From contig SHXF01000177.1 in assembly GCA_009693435.1 (NCBI GenBank), positions 1-5,060 on the forward strand: a stretch of 5,060 bases of DNA. The letters run 5' to 3'. The position numbers and the translations under genes were made by a program. Positions 1-5,060 of this stretch are shown here, in pieces (position 1 is the first letter of the stretch; each line of letters opens with the position of its first letter). The notes beneath the pieces were generated by a model. The model was given only the letters and a program-made list of their open reading frames with translations, was not told the DNA's origin and did not search any database. Origin of the DNA: Betaproteobacteria bacterium (GTDB lineage Bacteria > Pseudomonadota > Gammaproteobacteria > Burkholderiales > SG8-39).

Positions 1-125
1 CAGAACAACTCGTCCAGTACGGCAACATCGTTGTTCATGAGCGCGGCTTCATAACGCTCAAACGCGGCGGTGACTTCCGCGACCGCCTGCGGAAGATTGA
101 TTACAAACCCGGCGGCATCACTCAT
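1..125 (-). CDS. hpxZ: HpxZ/AtzH-like protein (DUF3225), N-terminal part, cut by window edge
   Basis: Reading leftward from the ATG at 125-123, 41 codons are visible before the window ends. The segment [20 protein letters not shown] (residues 9-28), followed by [13 protein letters not shown] (29-41), matches my recollection of the start of HpxZ/AtzH-like proteins, small NTF2-fold proteins of about 125-130 residues. In Klebsiella hpxZ belongs to the hpxWXYZ group for oxalurate breakdown in purine (allantoin) catabolism. In other proteobacteria it sits beside AtzE-type amidase genes. Its biochemical role is not settled. The start at 125 places the conserved INLP motif a few residues in, as in homologs. 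The same frame stays open upstream to another ATG (200-198), which would add 25 residues of unconvincing sequence. No strong Shine-Dalgarno precedes either ATG. Any partner genes would lie to the left, outside the window. Confidence 0.82.
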   Translation of the reverse strand, partial: MSDAAGFVINLPQAVAEVTAAFERYEAALMNNDVAVLDELF

Positions 126-146
126 GCGATACACCGGACTGAGAAT

Positions 147-212
147 GAATTGGCGTAAAAAGGCAAATTGGCATGGATGCTCCCGCAGGCAAACCGGCAT
201 TGTAGCCAATTC
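147..212. promoter_or_regulatory. Cluster of AATTGGC words and a direct repeat upstream of hpxZ, possible operator
   Basis: The word AATTGGC occurs at 148-154 and 166-172 and in inverted orientation at 205-211. The first and last extend to an 8-bp inverted repeat, GAATTGGC at 147-154 and GCCAATTC at 205-212. Overlapping this, AGGCAAATTGGCAT (161-174) and AGGCAAACCGGCAT (187-200) form a 14-bp direct repeat with two mismatches and a 26-bp period. On the minus strand a TACAAT -10-like hexamer lies at 204-199, without a good -35. The position just upstream of the minus-strand hpxZ start would suit a regulator site, but no specific regulator can be named and chance is possible. Confidence 0.3.
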
Positions 213-263
213 GCATCGACAGCATGGCGGACAACGAAGGCCGGATTTCTCCGGCGGCGAACA

Positions 264-353
264 CTAGTCGGCCTCGATCAGATTGTCGCGTTCATTGAGC
301 GGCAGGGGATAGTACGGCAAGCAATGCGAGTTCGGTAATTTCGACGATCGGTA
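264..353 (-). other. Open stretch after the amidohydrolase stop, possible orphan C-terminal coding tail
   Basis: Past the TAA at 356-354 the same minus-strand frame stays open for 29 codons to a TAG at 266-264. It ends in CLPYYPLPLNERDNLIEAD, which reads like a real protein C-terminus rather than random translation. I do not recognise the family. It could be the tail of a second truncated gene, or a former extension of the amidohydrolase behind a nonsense mutation, or simply chance. A short hairpin, CCGGA/TCCGG at 241-254, lies just beyond the TAG on the minus strand but lacks a T-run. Confidence 0.25.
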
Positions 354-581
354 TTACCGGGTTTCAATGAGCGGCCAACCGATCCATTTACAAAGGCCGC
401 GGCCCATGATCCACTCAAGTTCGATACTGGAAAGCCACTTCATCTCCTCGGTGAACATGGTCACGCACTGGCGATAAGGACACGGCAACTTCGTGAAATC
501 GGTGTCCCAGAACATGCGCTTTGCACCAAATGCATCGACGATGCGCCTAAGGTAGGGGTGCAGACGGCGATATGGGTAGTG
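354..581 (-). pseudogene. Amidohydrolase (TIM-barrel, amidohydrolase 2 type), C-terminal fragment only
   Basis: The minus-strand frame ending in TAA at 356-354 encodes about 75 residues that resemble the C-terminus of amidohydrolase-2 type metal-dependent hydrolases. It begins near HYPYRRLHPYLRRIVDAFGA and contains the typical KRMFWDTDFTKLPCPYRQC segment. This carries the Asp of the W-(G/D)-TD motif, which in this family is a catalytic metal-binding residue. It then reaches the conserved ending EWIMGRGLCKWIGW. Members are usually about 300-400 residues long, so roughly the first three quarters, with the N-terminal metal-binding His motif, are missing. Upstream of about 581 the similarity stops and the DNA becomes an ABC-transporter remnant on the other strand. 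No start codon or promoter suits it, so it is a decayed 3' end rather than a working gene. Confidence 0.78.
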
Positions 582-1048
582 CTCTTCAATGCGGGCGAGA
601 AAGCACTCGACGCTTCGGATCCGGCTCTGAAAGCAACCCCTGAATTCGGATTCAAATGGTTTATTCCGGAGTTACTCAAGCACAAGCACATCTGGCGCGA
701 TGTGCTGATGGCGTCGCTCGCAATCCAGTTGATGGCGCTGGCCACGCCGATCTTCACCCAGGTCGTCATCGACAAAGTGATCGTGCATCACACCGTCAGC
801 ACACTGTGGGTGGCCAGAAGCAGCGCATCGCGATCGCGCGGGCGCTACTCAAGAAGCCGAAGATTCTGATATTCGACGAAGCGACCAGCAGTCTCGATGA
901 AGCAACGGCCGAGAGTTTTGCGAACACGGTGAATCAGCTCAAAGGGAAGGTGTCGATGCTGTTTATCGCGCACCAATTGCCGAAAAGCCTGAAGGTCGAT
1001 GAACTGGTGCAAATTGGCGGTGCTTCGGCAATTTCGAAGGATTCATAG
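576..1048 (+). pseudogene. HlyB-type type I secretion ABC transporter, internally deleted and frameshifted
   Basis: Two pieces of one transporter lie in different frames. The first (about 576-806) encodes VVLFNAGEKA, then the segment EFGFKWFIPELLKHKHIWRD, then the first membrane helix and QVVIDKVIVHHTVSTL. This is typical of HlyB-like exporters with an N-terminal C39-like domain. At 804-811 the frame changes, and GGQKQRIAIARALL (ABC signature, lacking its Ser), ILIFDEATSSLD (Walker B and D-loop) and LFIAHQLPKS (H-loop) follow to a TAG at 1046-1048. Intact relatives have about 700 residues. The remaining transmembrane helices, Walker A and the Q-loop are absent, so roughly 400 residues were lost between TM1 and the signature motif. 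The N-terminal domain is also missing, and the last ten residues (GASAISKDS) look non-native. It cannot produce a working transporter. Confidence 0.9.
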
Positions 1049-1132
1049 TTTTTATTGAAGATCGCATAAGTGACTGACAAATTCCGCTTGGGTCGCCTCC
1101 CGCGGCTGACAGATGATGTTTGCGGTGCAGGT

Positions 1133-1141
1133 TGGTATAAT
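1133..1141 (+). promoter_or_regulatory. Extended -10 promoter upstream of prfC
   Basis: TGG followed by a perfect TATAAT (1136-1141) forms an extended -10 element. The -35 region at the usual spacing (around 1113-1118, ATGATG) does not match consensus, which extended -10 promoters tolerate. Transcription would start near 1147-1149, rightward toward prfC. The first thing transcribed is the terminator hairpin starting at 1157. Confidence 0.55.
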
Positions 1142-1156
1142 CCACGCTTTCGTTAC

Positions 1157-1182
1157 CGCCCGCAGCCTAGCGGGCGTTTTTT
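1157..1182 (+). terminator. Intrinsic terminator ahead of prfC
   Basis: CGCCCGC (1157-1163) and GCGGGCG (1170-1176) form a perfect 7-bp GC stem around the loop AGCCTA. Six Ts follow directly (1177-1182). On the minus strand no T-run follows, so it acts on rightward transcripts. It could end transcription from the decayed transporter region or attenuate the promoter at 1133-1141. An alternative pairing of GCGGG (1170-1174) with CCCGC (1188-1192) could compete with the terminator stem, but in GC-rich DNA this may be chance. Confidence 0.75.
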
Positions 1183-1241
1183 CGTTTCCCGCGATTCGCG
1201 TGCGTGTTTAGCGCCGCTGCAATTCAGCAACAGCCAATCTT

Positions 1242-2858
1242 ATGAACGGAGCTTCATTCCCTGCCGATCTGACGCGCGATGTCGCGAAGCGGCGCACGTT
1301 CGCGATCATTTCGCATCCTGACGCCGGCAAAACCACGCTGACGGAAAAACTGCTGCTGTACGGCGGTGCGATCCAGATGGCGGGCACGGTCAAGGCGCGC
1401 AAGAGCGCGCGCCATGCGACCTCCGACTGGATGGAAATCGAAAAGCAGCGTGGGATTTCGGTGACCAGTTCCGTCATGCAGTTCGATTACGCGGGCCAAA
1501 CCGTCAATCTGCTCGATACCCCGGGCCACGAGGATTTTTCGGAGGACACCTACCGCGTGCTGACGGCGGTGGACGCGGCGGTGATGGTGATCGATGCCGC
1601 GAAAGGCGTTGAAACGCAGACCATCAAGCTGCTAGAAGTCTGCCGCCTGCGGGCCACCCCCATCATTACGTTTGTGAACAAAATGGACCGCGAAGTACGC
1701 GAGCCGATCGCGCTGCTTGAGGAAATCGAGGCCGTGCTCAAGATCGATTGCGCGCCCGTGAGCTGGCCGATCGGCATGGGCAAGAGCTTTCGCGGCGTGT
1801 ATGACCTGCGGCGGGATCGCCTTGTGCGTTTCACGCCCGGGGCGGAACGCCGCAATGACGATAACGAGAACATCGCCGGGCTCGACAATCCGCGGCTTGA
1901 TGAGCTGTTTGCCGATGAAATGCCGGCATTGCGCCGCGACGTGGAACTCATCCGCGGCGCGAGCAGCCCGTTCGACCTGAAGGAGTTTTTGGCCGGCCGC
2001 CAGTCGCCGGTGTTTTTTGGTTCCGGCATCAATAATTTCGGCGTGCAGGAGGTCCTGCAGGCGCTGGTGGAATGGGCGCCGCCGCCGCAGCCGCGCGATG
2101 GCGGCAGCCGCATGGTGCATCCCGCGGAAGCGCCCTTCAGTGGTTTCGTGTTCAAGATTCAGGCCAACATGGATCCCAAGCATCGCGACCGCATCGCGTT
2201 TTTCCGCGTGTGTTCGGGCCGTTATTTGCCGGGAATCAAGGTGCATCATGCGCGCATTGGCCGCGAGATCAAGCTCGGCAACGCGCTGACGTTCATGGCG
2301 AATGAACGCGTCAAAAGCGAGGACGCGGTGGCGGGCGATATCATCGGCATTCACAATCACGGCCAGTTGCAGATCGGCGATACGCTGACGTCGGGCGAGG
2401 CGCTCGGATACAAGGGCATCCCGTACTTCGCGCCGGAACTCTTTCGGCTGGCGCGGCCGCGCGACCCGTTCAAGGCCAAGCAACTGCAGAAAGGTTTGCA
2501 GGAACTCGGCGAAGAGGGCGCGATCCAGGTATTCGACACGGGCTCGGGCAACTCGCTGCTGCTGGGAGCCGTGGGCACACTGCAGTTCGAGGTGGTGGCG
2601 CAGCGCCTGCAAACCGAATACAAGGTCGACGCGGTGTACGACGCGGCGAATATCTACACCGCGCGCTGGCTCACCTTTCCCGATGAGACGGTGCGGCGCA
2701 ATTTCGAAAAGGAACTCGCGATCAATATGGCGCGCGACGTGGATGACAACCCGGTTTATCTCGCTCCCAACAAATACAACCTGCAACTTGCGATGGAGCG
2801 CTGGCCAAAAGTGGGTTTTCACGATACGCGCGAGCACGGGCAAAAACTGGTGCATTGA
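1242..2858 (+). CDS. prfC: Peptide chain release factor 3 (RF3), complete
   Basis: This 538-residue cytoplasmic GTPase stimulates recycling of RF1/RF2 from the ribosome after peptide release. The G-domain carries G1 SHPDAGKT (24-31, the RF3 form of the P-loop), G2 region QRGISVTSS (69-77), G3 DTPGH (92-96), G4 NKMD (145-148), and the RF3-typical [11 protein letters not shown] near 257-267. EF-Tu-like domain II follows ([20 protein letters not shown], about 300-320). The C-terminal RF3 domain ends in [20 protein letters not shown]. Length fits the family (E. coli 529 residues). The ATG at 1242 puts the P-loop at the expected distance from the N-terminus, although no clear Shine-Dalgarno precedes it. 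I see no frameshift or missing motif. Upstream lie an extended -10 and a terminator hairpin, which could mean attenuated expression. The next gene starts 126 bp downstream. Confidence 0.98.
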   Translation: MNGASFPADLTRDVAKRRTFAIISHPDAGKTTLTEKLLLYGGAIQMAGTVKARKSARHATSDWMEIEKQRGISVTSSVMQFDYAGQTVNLLDTPGHEDFSEDTYRVLTAVDAAVMVIDAAKGVETQTIKLLEVCRLRATPIITFVNKMDREVREPIALLEEIEAVLKIDCAPVSWPIGMGKSFRGVYDLRRDRLVRFTPGAERRNDDNENIAGLDNPRLDELFADEMPALRRDVELIRGASSPFDLKEFLAGRQSPVFFGSGINNFGVQEVLQALVEWAPPPQPRDGGSRMVHPAEAPFSGFVFKIQANMDPKHRDRIAFFRVCSGRYLPGIKVHHARIGREIKLGNALTFMANERVKSEDAVAGDIIGIHNHGQLQIGDTLTSGEALGYKGIPYFAPELFRLARPRDPFKAKQLQKGLQELGEEGAIQVFDTGSGNSLLLGAVGTLQFEVVAQRLQTEYKVDAVYDAANIYTARWLTFPDETVRRNFEKELAINMARDVDDNPVYLAPNKYNLQLAMERWPKVGFHDTREHGQKLVH

Positions 2859-2872
2859 AAAGGTCACGCAAC

Positions 2873-2899
2873 CCTTTCCGCGAGGGAGAGGCGAGTTTT
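2873..2899 (+). terminator. Hairpin with short T-run after prfC
   Basis: CCTTTCC (2873-2879) pairs with GGAGAGG (2885-2891) around the loop GCGAG, with one G-T wobble. After four bases comes TTTT (2896-2899). It begins 14 bases after the prfC stop and is a plausible, moderately strong terminator for prfC. The CCCT...GGGAGAGG arrangement also resembles short dispersed intergenic hairpins found in proteobacterial genomes, so it may be one copy of such a repeat. Confidence 0.45.
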
Positions 2900-2918
2900 C
2901 TGAACCTGGAATTTGGCA

Positions 2919-2947
2919 GTTGCATATACAATTATCAGTAGGTATCG
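2919..2947 (+). promoter_or_regulatory. Weak promoter candidate for the M20 gene
   Basis: This AT-richer patch holds TTGCAT (2919-2924) and TATCGC (2942-2947), separated by 17 bases, in front of the M20 hydrolase start at 2985. Each hexamer matches consensus only partly. The main support is its position after the prfC terminator-like hairpin and the local drop in GC content. Confidence 0.22.
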
Positions 2948-2984
2948 CTGGATGATCGACTCCCTTATCGCCTAAAGTATCCCC

Positions 2985-4373
2985 ATGACCCGTGAATCCG
3001 CCATCTCCCGCGCCACCCGCCATTTTGACGACGGCGCATTTATCGCCGACCTTGCGCGCCGCGTCGCCTTTCGCACCGAAAGCCAGGTGCCCGCGAGCCG
3101 GCCGCATCTGACCGAGTATCTCGTGCAGGAGATTGGCCCTTCGTTCGAACGCATGGGCTTCAAGGTCGAGATTTTCGACAACCCGGTTCCCGGGGCGGGG
3201 CCGTTGCTGGTCGCCGAGCGGATCGAGGACGCGAATCTGCCGACCGTGCTGTCGTATGGCCACGGCGATGTAATTCGCGGATTGGCGGAGCAGTGGCGCA
3301 CCGGGCTGTCGCCGTGGGAATTGAAACAGGAAGGCGATCGCTATTACGGACGCGGCGCCGCGGACAACAAGGCGCAGCATTCGATCAACATGGCCGCGCT
3401 GGCGACGGTGATTGCCGAGCGCGGCAGACTCGGCTTCAATGCAAAATTCCTGGTCGAAACGGGGGAGGAACTCGGCTCGCCCGGCCTGCAGGCATTCTGC
3501 GCGCGCGAAGGTGAGCGGCTCAAGGCCGATGTACTCATCGCGTCGGATGGCCCGCGTCTCTCCGCACCGAGGCCGACGATCTACCTCGGATCGCGTGGCG
3601 CCATCAATATGGATTTCACCGTCGAATTACGTGAAGGCGCGCATCACTCGGGAAACTGGGGCGGGCTGCTGGCCAATCCCGGCGTCATCCTCGCGCATGC
3701 GCTGGCGTGCATCGTCACGCGCGAAGGCAAGGTGTTGGTGCCGGCCATTCTGCCGCCGAATATTCCGGATTCGGTGCGCAAGGCGCTGGCGGACTGCGCG
3801 GTCGAGCCCGGCGCCGATGAGCCGACGGTGGATGACTGGTGGGGCGAGCCCGGCTTCACGCGCGCCGAGAAGGTCTATGGCTGGCATACGTTCGAGGTGC
3901 TCGCATTCAGGACCGGCAATCCGGAGAATCCGGTCAATGCGATTCCGGGGCGCGCCACCGCGCACTGCCAGATTCGCTTCGTGGCCGGATGCGAACCGGT
4001 CTCGTTTGTGCCGGCGCTGCGCAAACACCTTGATACACAGGGTTTTCCGGAGGTCAAAGTCGAGCAGGCGAAAAAGGGCTTCTTTCATGCGACGCGGCTC
4101 GACCCCGATCATCCGTGGGTGCGCTGGGCGGCGGATTCGATCACGCGCACGACCGGCACCCGGCCCGCCATCCTGCCGAACATCGGTGGTTCGCTGCCGA
4201 ACGAATGTTTTGCCGACACGCTGGGGCTGCCGACGATCTGGGTGCCGCATTCCTACGCAGGTTGCTCGCAGCACGCGCCCGACGAACACGTGCTGGCGCC
4301 GATATTGCGCGAAGGCCTGCAGATGATGACGGGACTTTTCTGGGATCTCTCGGAAGAAGGCATTCCTCGCTGA
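2985..4373 (+). CDS. M20 family metallopeptidase / amidohydrolase, complete
   Basis: This 462-residue protein is a two-metal (usually zinc) hydrolase of the M20 family (ArgE/DapE/CPG2-like). These enzymes cleave small peptides or N-acyl amino acids, normally in the cytoplasm. Visible ligand motifs are YGHGDV (metal His93, Asp95), GRGAADNK (bridging Asp127), ETGEELGSPG (catalytic Glu161 and adjacent Glu162), ASDGPR (Asp188), and near the C-terminus CSQHAPDE (His430). A lid/dimerisation domain lies between about residues 200 and 330, with GAHHSGNWGG entering it. All ligands are present, so it should be active. Substrate cannot be deduced. It lacks a signal peptide, consistent with an intracellular dipeptidase or deacylase. 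The ATG at 2985 is the first start in this frame and has no clear Shine-Dalgarno. The distance from prfC and the intervening hairpin suggest separate transcription. Confidence 0.95.
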   Translation: MTRESAISRATRHFDDGAFIADLARRVAFRTESQVPASRPHLTEYLVQEIGPSFERMGFKVEIFDNPVPGAGPLLVAERIEDANLPTVLSYGHGDVIRGLAEQWRTGLSPWELKQEGDRYYGRGAADNKAQHSINMAALATVIAERGRLGFNAKFLVETGEELGSPGLQAFCAREGERLKADVLIASDGPRLSAPRPTIYLGSRGAINMDFTVELREGAHHSGNWGGLLANPGVILAHALACIVTREGKVLVPAILPPNIPDSVRKALADCAVEPGADEPTVDDWWGEPGFTRAEKVYGWHTFEVLAFRTGNPENPVNAIPGRATAHCQIRFVAGCEPVSFVPALRKHLDTQGFPEVKVEQAKKGFFHATRLDPDHPWVRWAADSITRTTGTRPAILPNIGGSLPNECFADTLGLPTIWVPHSYAGCSQHAPDEHVLAPILREGLQMMTGLFWDLSEEGIPR

Positions 4374-4375
4374 AA

Positions 4376-4393
4376 AGCCCGCGTCCGCGGGCT
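4376..4393. terminator. Strong GC hairpin after the M20 gene
   Basis: AGCCCGC (4376-4382) and GCGGGCT (4387-4393) form a perfect 7-bp stem with loop GTCC, starting 3 bases after the stop codon. On the plus strand the sequence after it (GCCCTATCC) has no T-run. On the minus strand the stem is followed by TTTT, if the stem's own terminal T is counted. As written it is a better terminator for leftward transcripts, for example from the IS. It may still help end the M20 mRNA or protect its 3' end. Confidence 0.45.
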
Positions 4394-4430
4394 GCCCTAT
4401 CCGCGCGTGGTATGGTTCGAAAATTCGCCG

Positions 4431-4436
4431 TAAAAT
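4431..4436 (+). promoter_or_regulatory. Candidate -10 box for the exported-protein gene
   Basis: TAAAAT matches the -10 consensus at five of six positions and lies 37 bases before the ATG at 4473, leaving a short leader. No good -35 is present 16-18 bases upstream. A small inverted repeat, CGAA/TTCG, lies just upstream (4418-4427). Confidence 0.35.
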
Positions 4437-4460
4437 TGCGCAAAGAGTCGTCAACCCAGC

Positions 4461-4464
4461 GGAG
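4461..4464 (+). promoter_or_regulatory. Shine-Dalgarno that selects the ATG at 4473
   Basis: GGAG at 4461-4464 lies 8 bases before ATG 4473, a good spacing. It overlaps the alternative in-frame GTG at 4464, which would be too close to use it. This decides for the ATG start, three codons shorter than the longest reading frame. Confidence 0.65.
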
Positions 4465-4472
4465 TGTCAGAC

Positions 4473-4943
4473 ATGTACGGAAATAGATCAAGGATTCGGG
4501 CAGAAGCGGTTTTGATCGCGGTGCTGTGCGGCGTGGCGCAGCTGGTGCAGGCGGATACCACCACCTACGATACCAGGCCAACCGTCTCAGCGCCTGCGCA
4601 ACCCACCGCGCCAAGCGTAAACAATGATGCGTTCTCGAAGCTGCGGGCACGTTGCGAGACCGAAGTGTCGTGCGGCAAGGCGAACGGCGATATCTGTGCC
4701 GAGGCGGCGGCGTTGCTGTTCGGCGCCGACATTCCCGATCAATTCCGTGACATGAATGAAGCGGTGCGGGTCAAGATCGCGCTGCGTCTGCTCGAACGCG
4801 GTGTCGATAGCAGCAATCTCGCTCGCGGCCGCGCGTATGACTGGTACAGCCGCTCCGAGATACTGAACTTCGGCGGCTATGCAGACTCGTTTCGCGCGCA
4901 GGAACTGATGGAAATGAGGTTCGTCAGCAGAATCTGTGGGTGA
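4473..4943 (+). CDS. Exported protein of unknown function, 3' end replaced by IS sequence
   Basis: From the ATG at 4473 the frame gives 156 residues. MYGNRSRIRAEAVLIAVLCG, with the continuation VAQLVQA, is a signal peptide: basic start, hydrophobic core (about 12-25), and VQA cleavage site before Asp28. The mature protein starts with a Thr/Pro/Ala-rich linker (28-48). A helical, Ala/Leu-rich region follows with three Cys (61, 67, 75) in RCETEVSCGKANGDICAEAA. The region around 100-147 (ALRLLERG, then RAQELMEM) recalls a Sel1/TPR-like helical repeat, but I cannot assign a family. Native sequence seems to stop at about residue 148. The final residues (RFVSRICG) and the TGA at 4941-4943 come from DNA that, read on the opposite strand, encodes a transposase C-terminus. 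The gene is therefore probably truncated by IS insertion. A periplasmic location is likely; whether the shortened product works is unknown. Confidence 0.75.
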   Translation: MYGNRSRIRAEAVLIAVLCGVAQLVQADTTTYDTRPTVSAPAQPTAPSVNNDAFSKLRARCETEVSCGKANGDICAEAAALLFGADIPDQFRDMNEAVRVKIALRLLERGVDSSNLARGRAYDWYSRSEILNFGGYADSFRAQELMEMRFVSRICG

Positions 4944-5060
4944 GTTTTGGCTCGGGTAGTTTCCCAAGTACATGATTAAGCATATGTTCTGCCATTTTGA
5001 ATGTCCGAAAACTGCAGGTTCTTCTGATCGTGACTTTAGCCTTGTTGTTCAACCCTTCGA
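4918..5060 (-). mobile_element. End of an ISL3-type insertion sequence, continuing past the window
   Basis: The transposase stop lies at 4926-4924, and only a few bases separate it from the plainly host-like exported-protein gene, so one IS end must fall at about 4912-4923. GG at 4918-4919 opens a sequence (GGTTCGTCAGCAGAATCTG, 4918-4936) that could be the terminal inverted repeat, because ISL3-family ends often begin with GG. The second end and the target duplication (commonly 8 bp in this family) lie outside the window. The exact boundary is inferred. Confidence 0.6.
4924..5060 (-). CDS. ISL3-family transposase, C-terminal 44 residues, cut by window edge
   Basis: Read leftward from the right edge, the frame gives EGLNNKAKVTIRRTCSFRTF followed by KMAEHMLNHVLGKLPEPKLTHRFC and a TGA at 4926-4924. 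The EGLNNK(A/I)K segment carries the last Glu of the DDE catalytic triad. The ending LGKLPEP.LTH.FC is characteristic, from memory, of ISL3-type transposases. DDE transposases of this type cut and join the IS ends. Most of the protein, usually about 400 residues, lies beyond the window. The last codons overlap the 3' end of the plus-strand exported-protein frame. The base composition is clearly lower in GC than the neighbouring genes, which fits a mobile origin. RTCSFRTF differs slightly from the usual R.(S/A)YGFR, so some drift is possible. Confidence 0.82.
   Translation of the reverse strand, partial: EGLNNKAKVTIRRTCSFRTFKMAEHMLNHVLGKLPEPKLTHRFC

Noticed and set aside
70..267. A 65-codon plus-strand frame at the left end
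   Set aside because: It runs antisense to the hpxZ N-terminus and through the repeat-containing region; its translation resembles nothing known.
461..775. A 104-codon minus-strand frame
   Set aside because: It uses a different frame from the recognisable amidohydrolase fragment and runs antisense to the transporter remnant, so it is chance.
1049..1132. Possible small gene or RNA between the transporter remnant and the prfC promoter
   Set aside because: No Shine-Dalgarno with a credible frame, no tRNA-like cloverleaf and no stable hairpin were seen. I see nothing supportable here.
1632..3380. A 582-codon open frame on the minus strand spanning parts of prfC and the M20 gene
   Set aside because: It lies antisense to two strongly recognised genes and crosses their intergenic gap. 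Its translation is rich in Arg, His and Ala with no family resemblance, as expected of a frame opened by GC-biased third positions.
3412..4326. A 304-codon plus-strand frame inside the M20 gene
   Set aside because: It is extremely Arg-rich and overlaps a gene whose catalytic motifs are all in the other frame, so it is a shadow of GC-rich coding sequence.
3627..4454. A 275-codon minus-strand frame opposite the M20 gene
   Set aside because: It is antisense to a confirmed enzyme gene, its composition is dominated by Arg and Ala, and no motif is visible.
4464..4472. GTG at 4464 as start of the exported-protein gene
   Set aside because: The Shine-Dalgarno GGAG at 4461-4464 overlaps this codon, and its spacing fits the ATG at 4473 instead.
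1..5060. CRISPR array, toxin-antitoxin pair, phage genes or a defence system
   Set aside because: No regularly spaced repeats, no paired small genes and no defence-type domains are present. The transporter remnant is a dead gene, and the IS end is the only mobile component seen.

Overview
The window looks like chromosomal DNA of a GC-rich proteobacterium, most likely a betaproteobacterium. This rests on the style of the RF3 protein, the HpxZ-type N-terminus and the HlyB-type transporter remnant. It is an inference, because no rRNA or other phylogenetic marker is present. I find no convincing undescribed system. The window holds two intact housekeeping-type genes between a patch of decayed gene fragments on the left and an insertion-sequence end on the right.

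Left part (1-1048). A minus-strand gene for an HpxZ/AtzH-like protein (oxalurate/ureide catabolism neighbourhoods) runs off the left edge. It is followed by about 230 bases without a firm gene, containing several copies of an AATTGGC word. Next come about 75 codons of the C-terminus of a minus-strand amidohydrolase. These run directly into a plus-strand HlyB-type (type I secretion) ABC transporter remnant that has lost most of its membrane and nucleotide-binding domains through an out-of-frame internal deletion. Three incomplete genes in about 1 kb mark a rearranged, decaying region.

Middle part (1049-4373). An extended -10 promoter runs straight into a textbook intrinsic terminator upstream of prfC (peptide chain release factor 3, complete, 538 aa). 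After a hairpin-bearing gap of about 125 bp comes a complete M20-family metallopeptidase/amidohydrolase (462 aa). The gap, the hairpin and a possible promoter argue against tight co-transcription of these two genes. They have no obvious shared pathway.

Right part (4374-5060). After another strong hairpin comes a small gene with a clear Shine-Dalgarno and a signal peptide, encoding an exported protein of unknown function. Its last codons and its stop lie inside the end of an insertion sequence. The opposite strand there encodes the last 44 residues of an ISL3-type transposase, so the exported-protein gene appears to be cut by the IS. The remainder of the IS, and perhaps the missing 3' part of the gene, would lie beyond the right edge.
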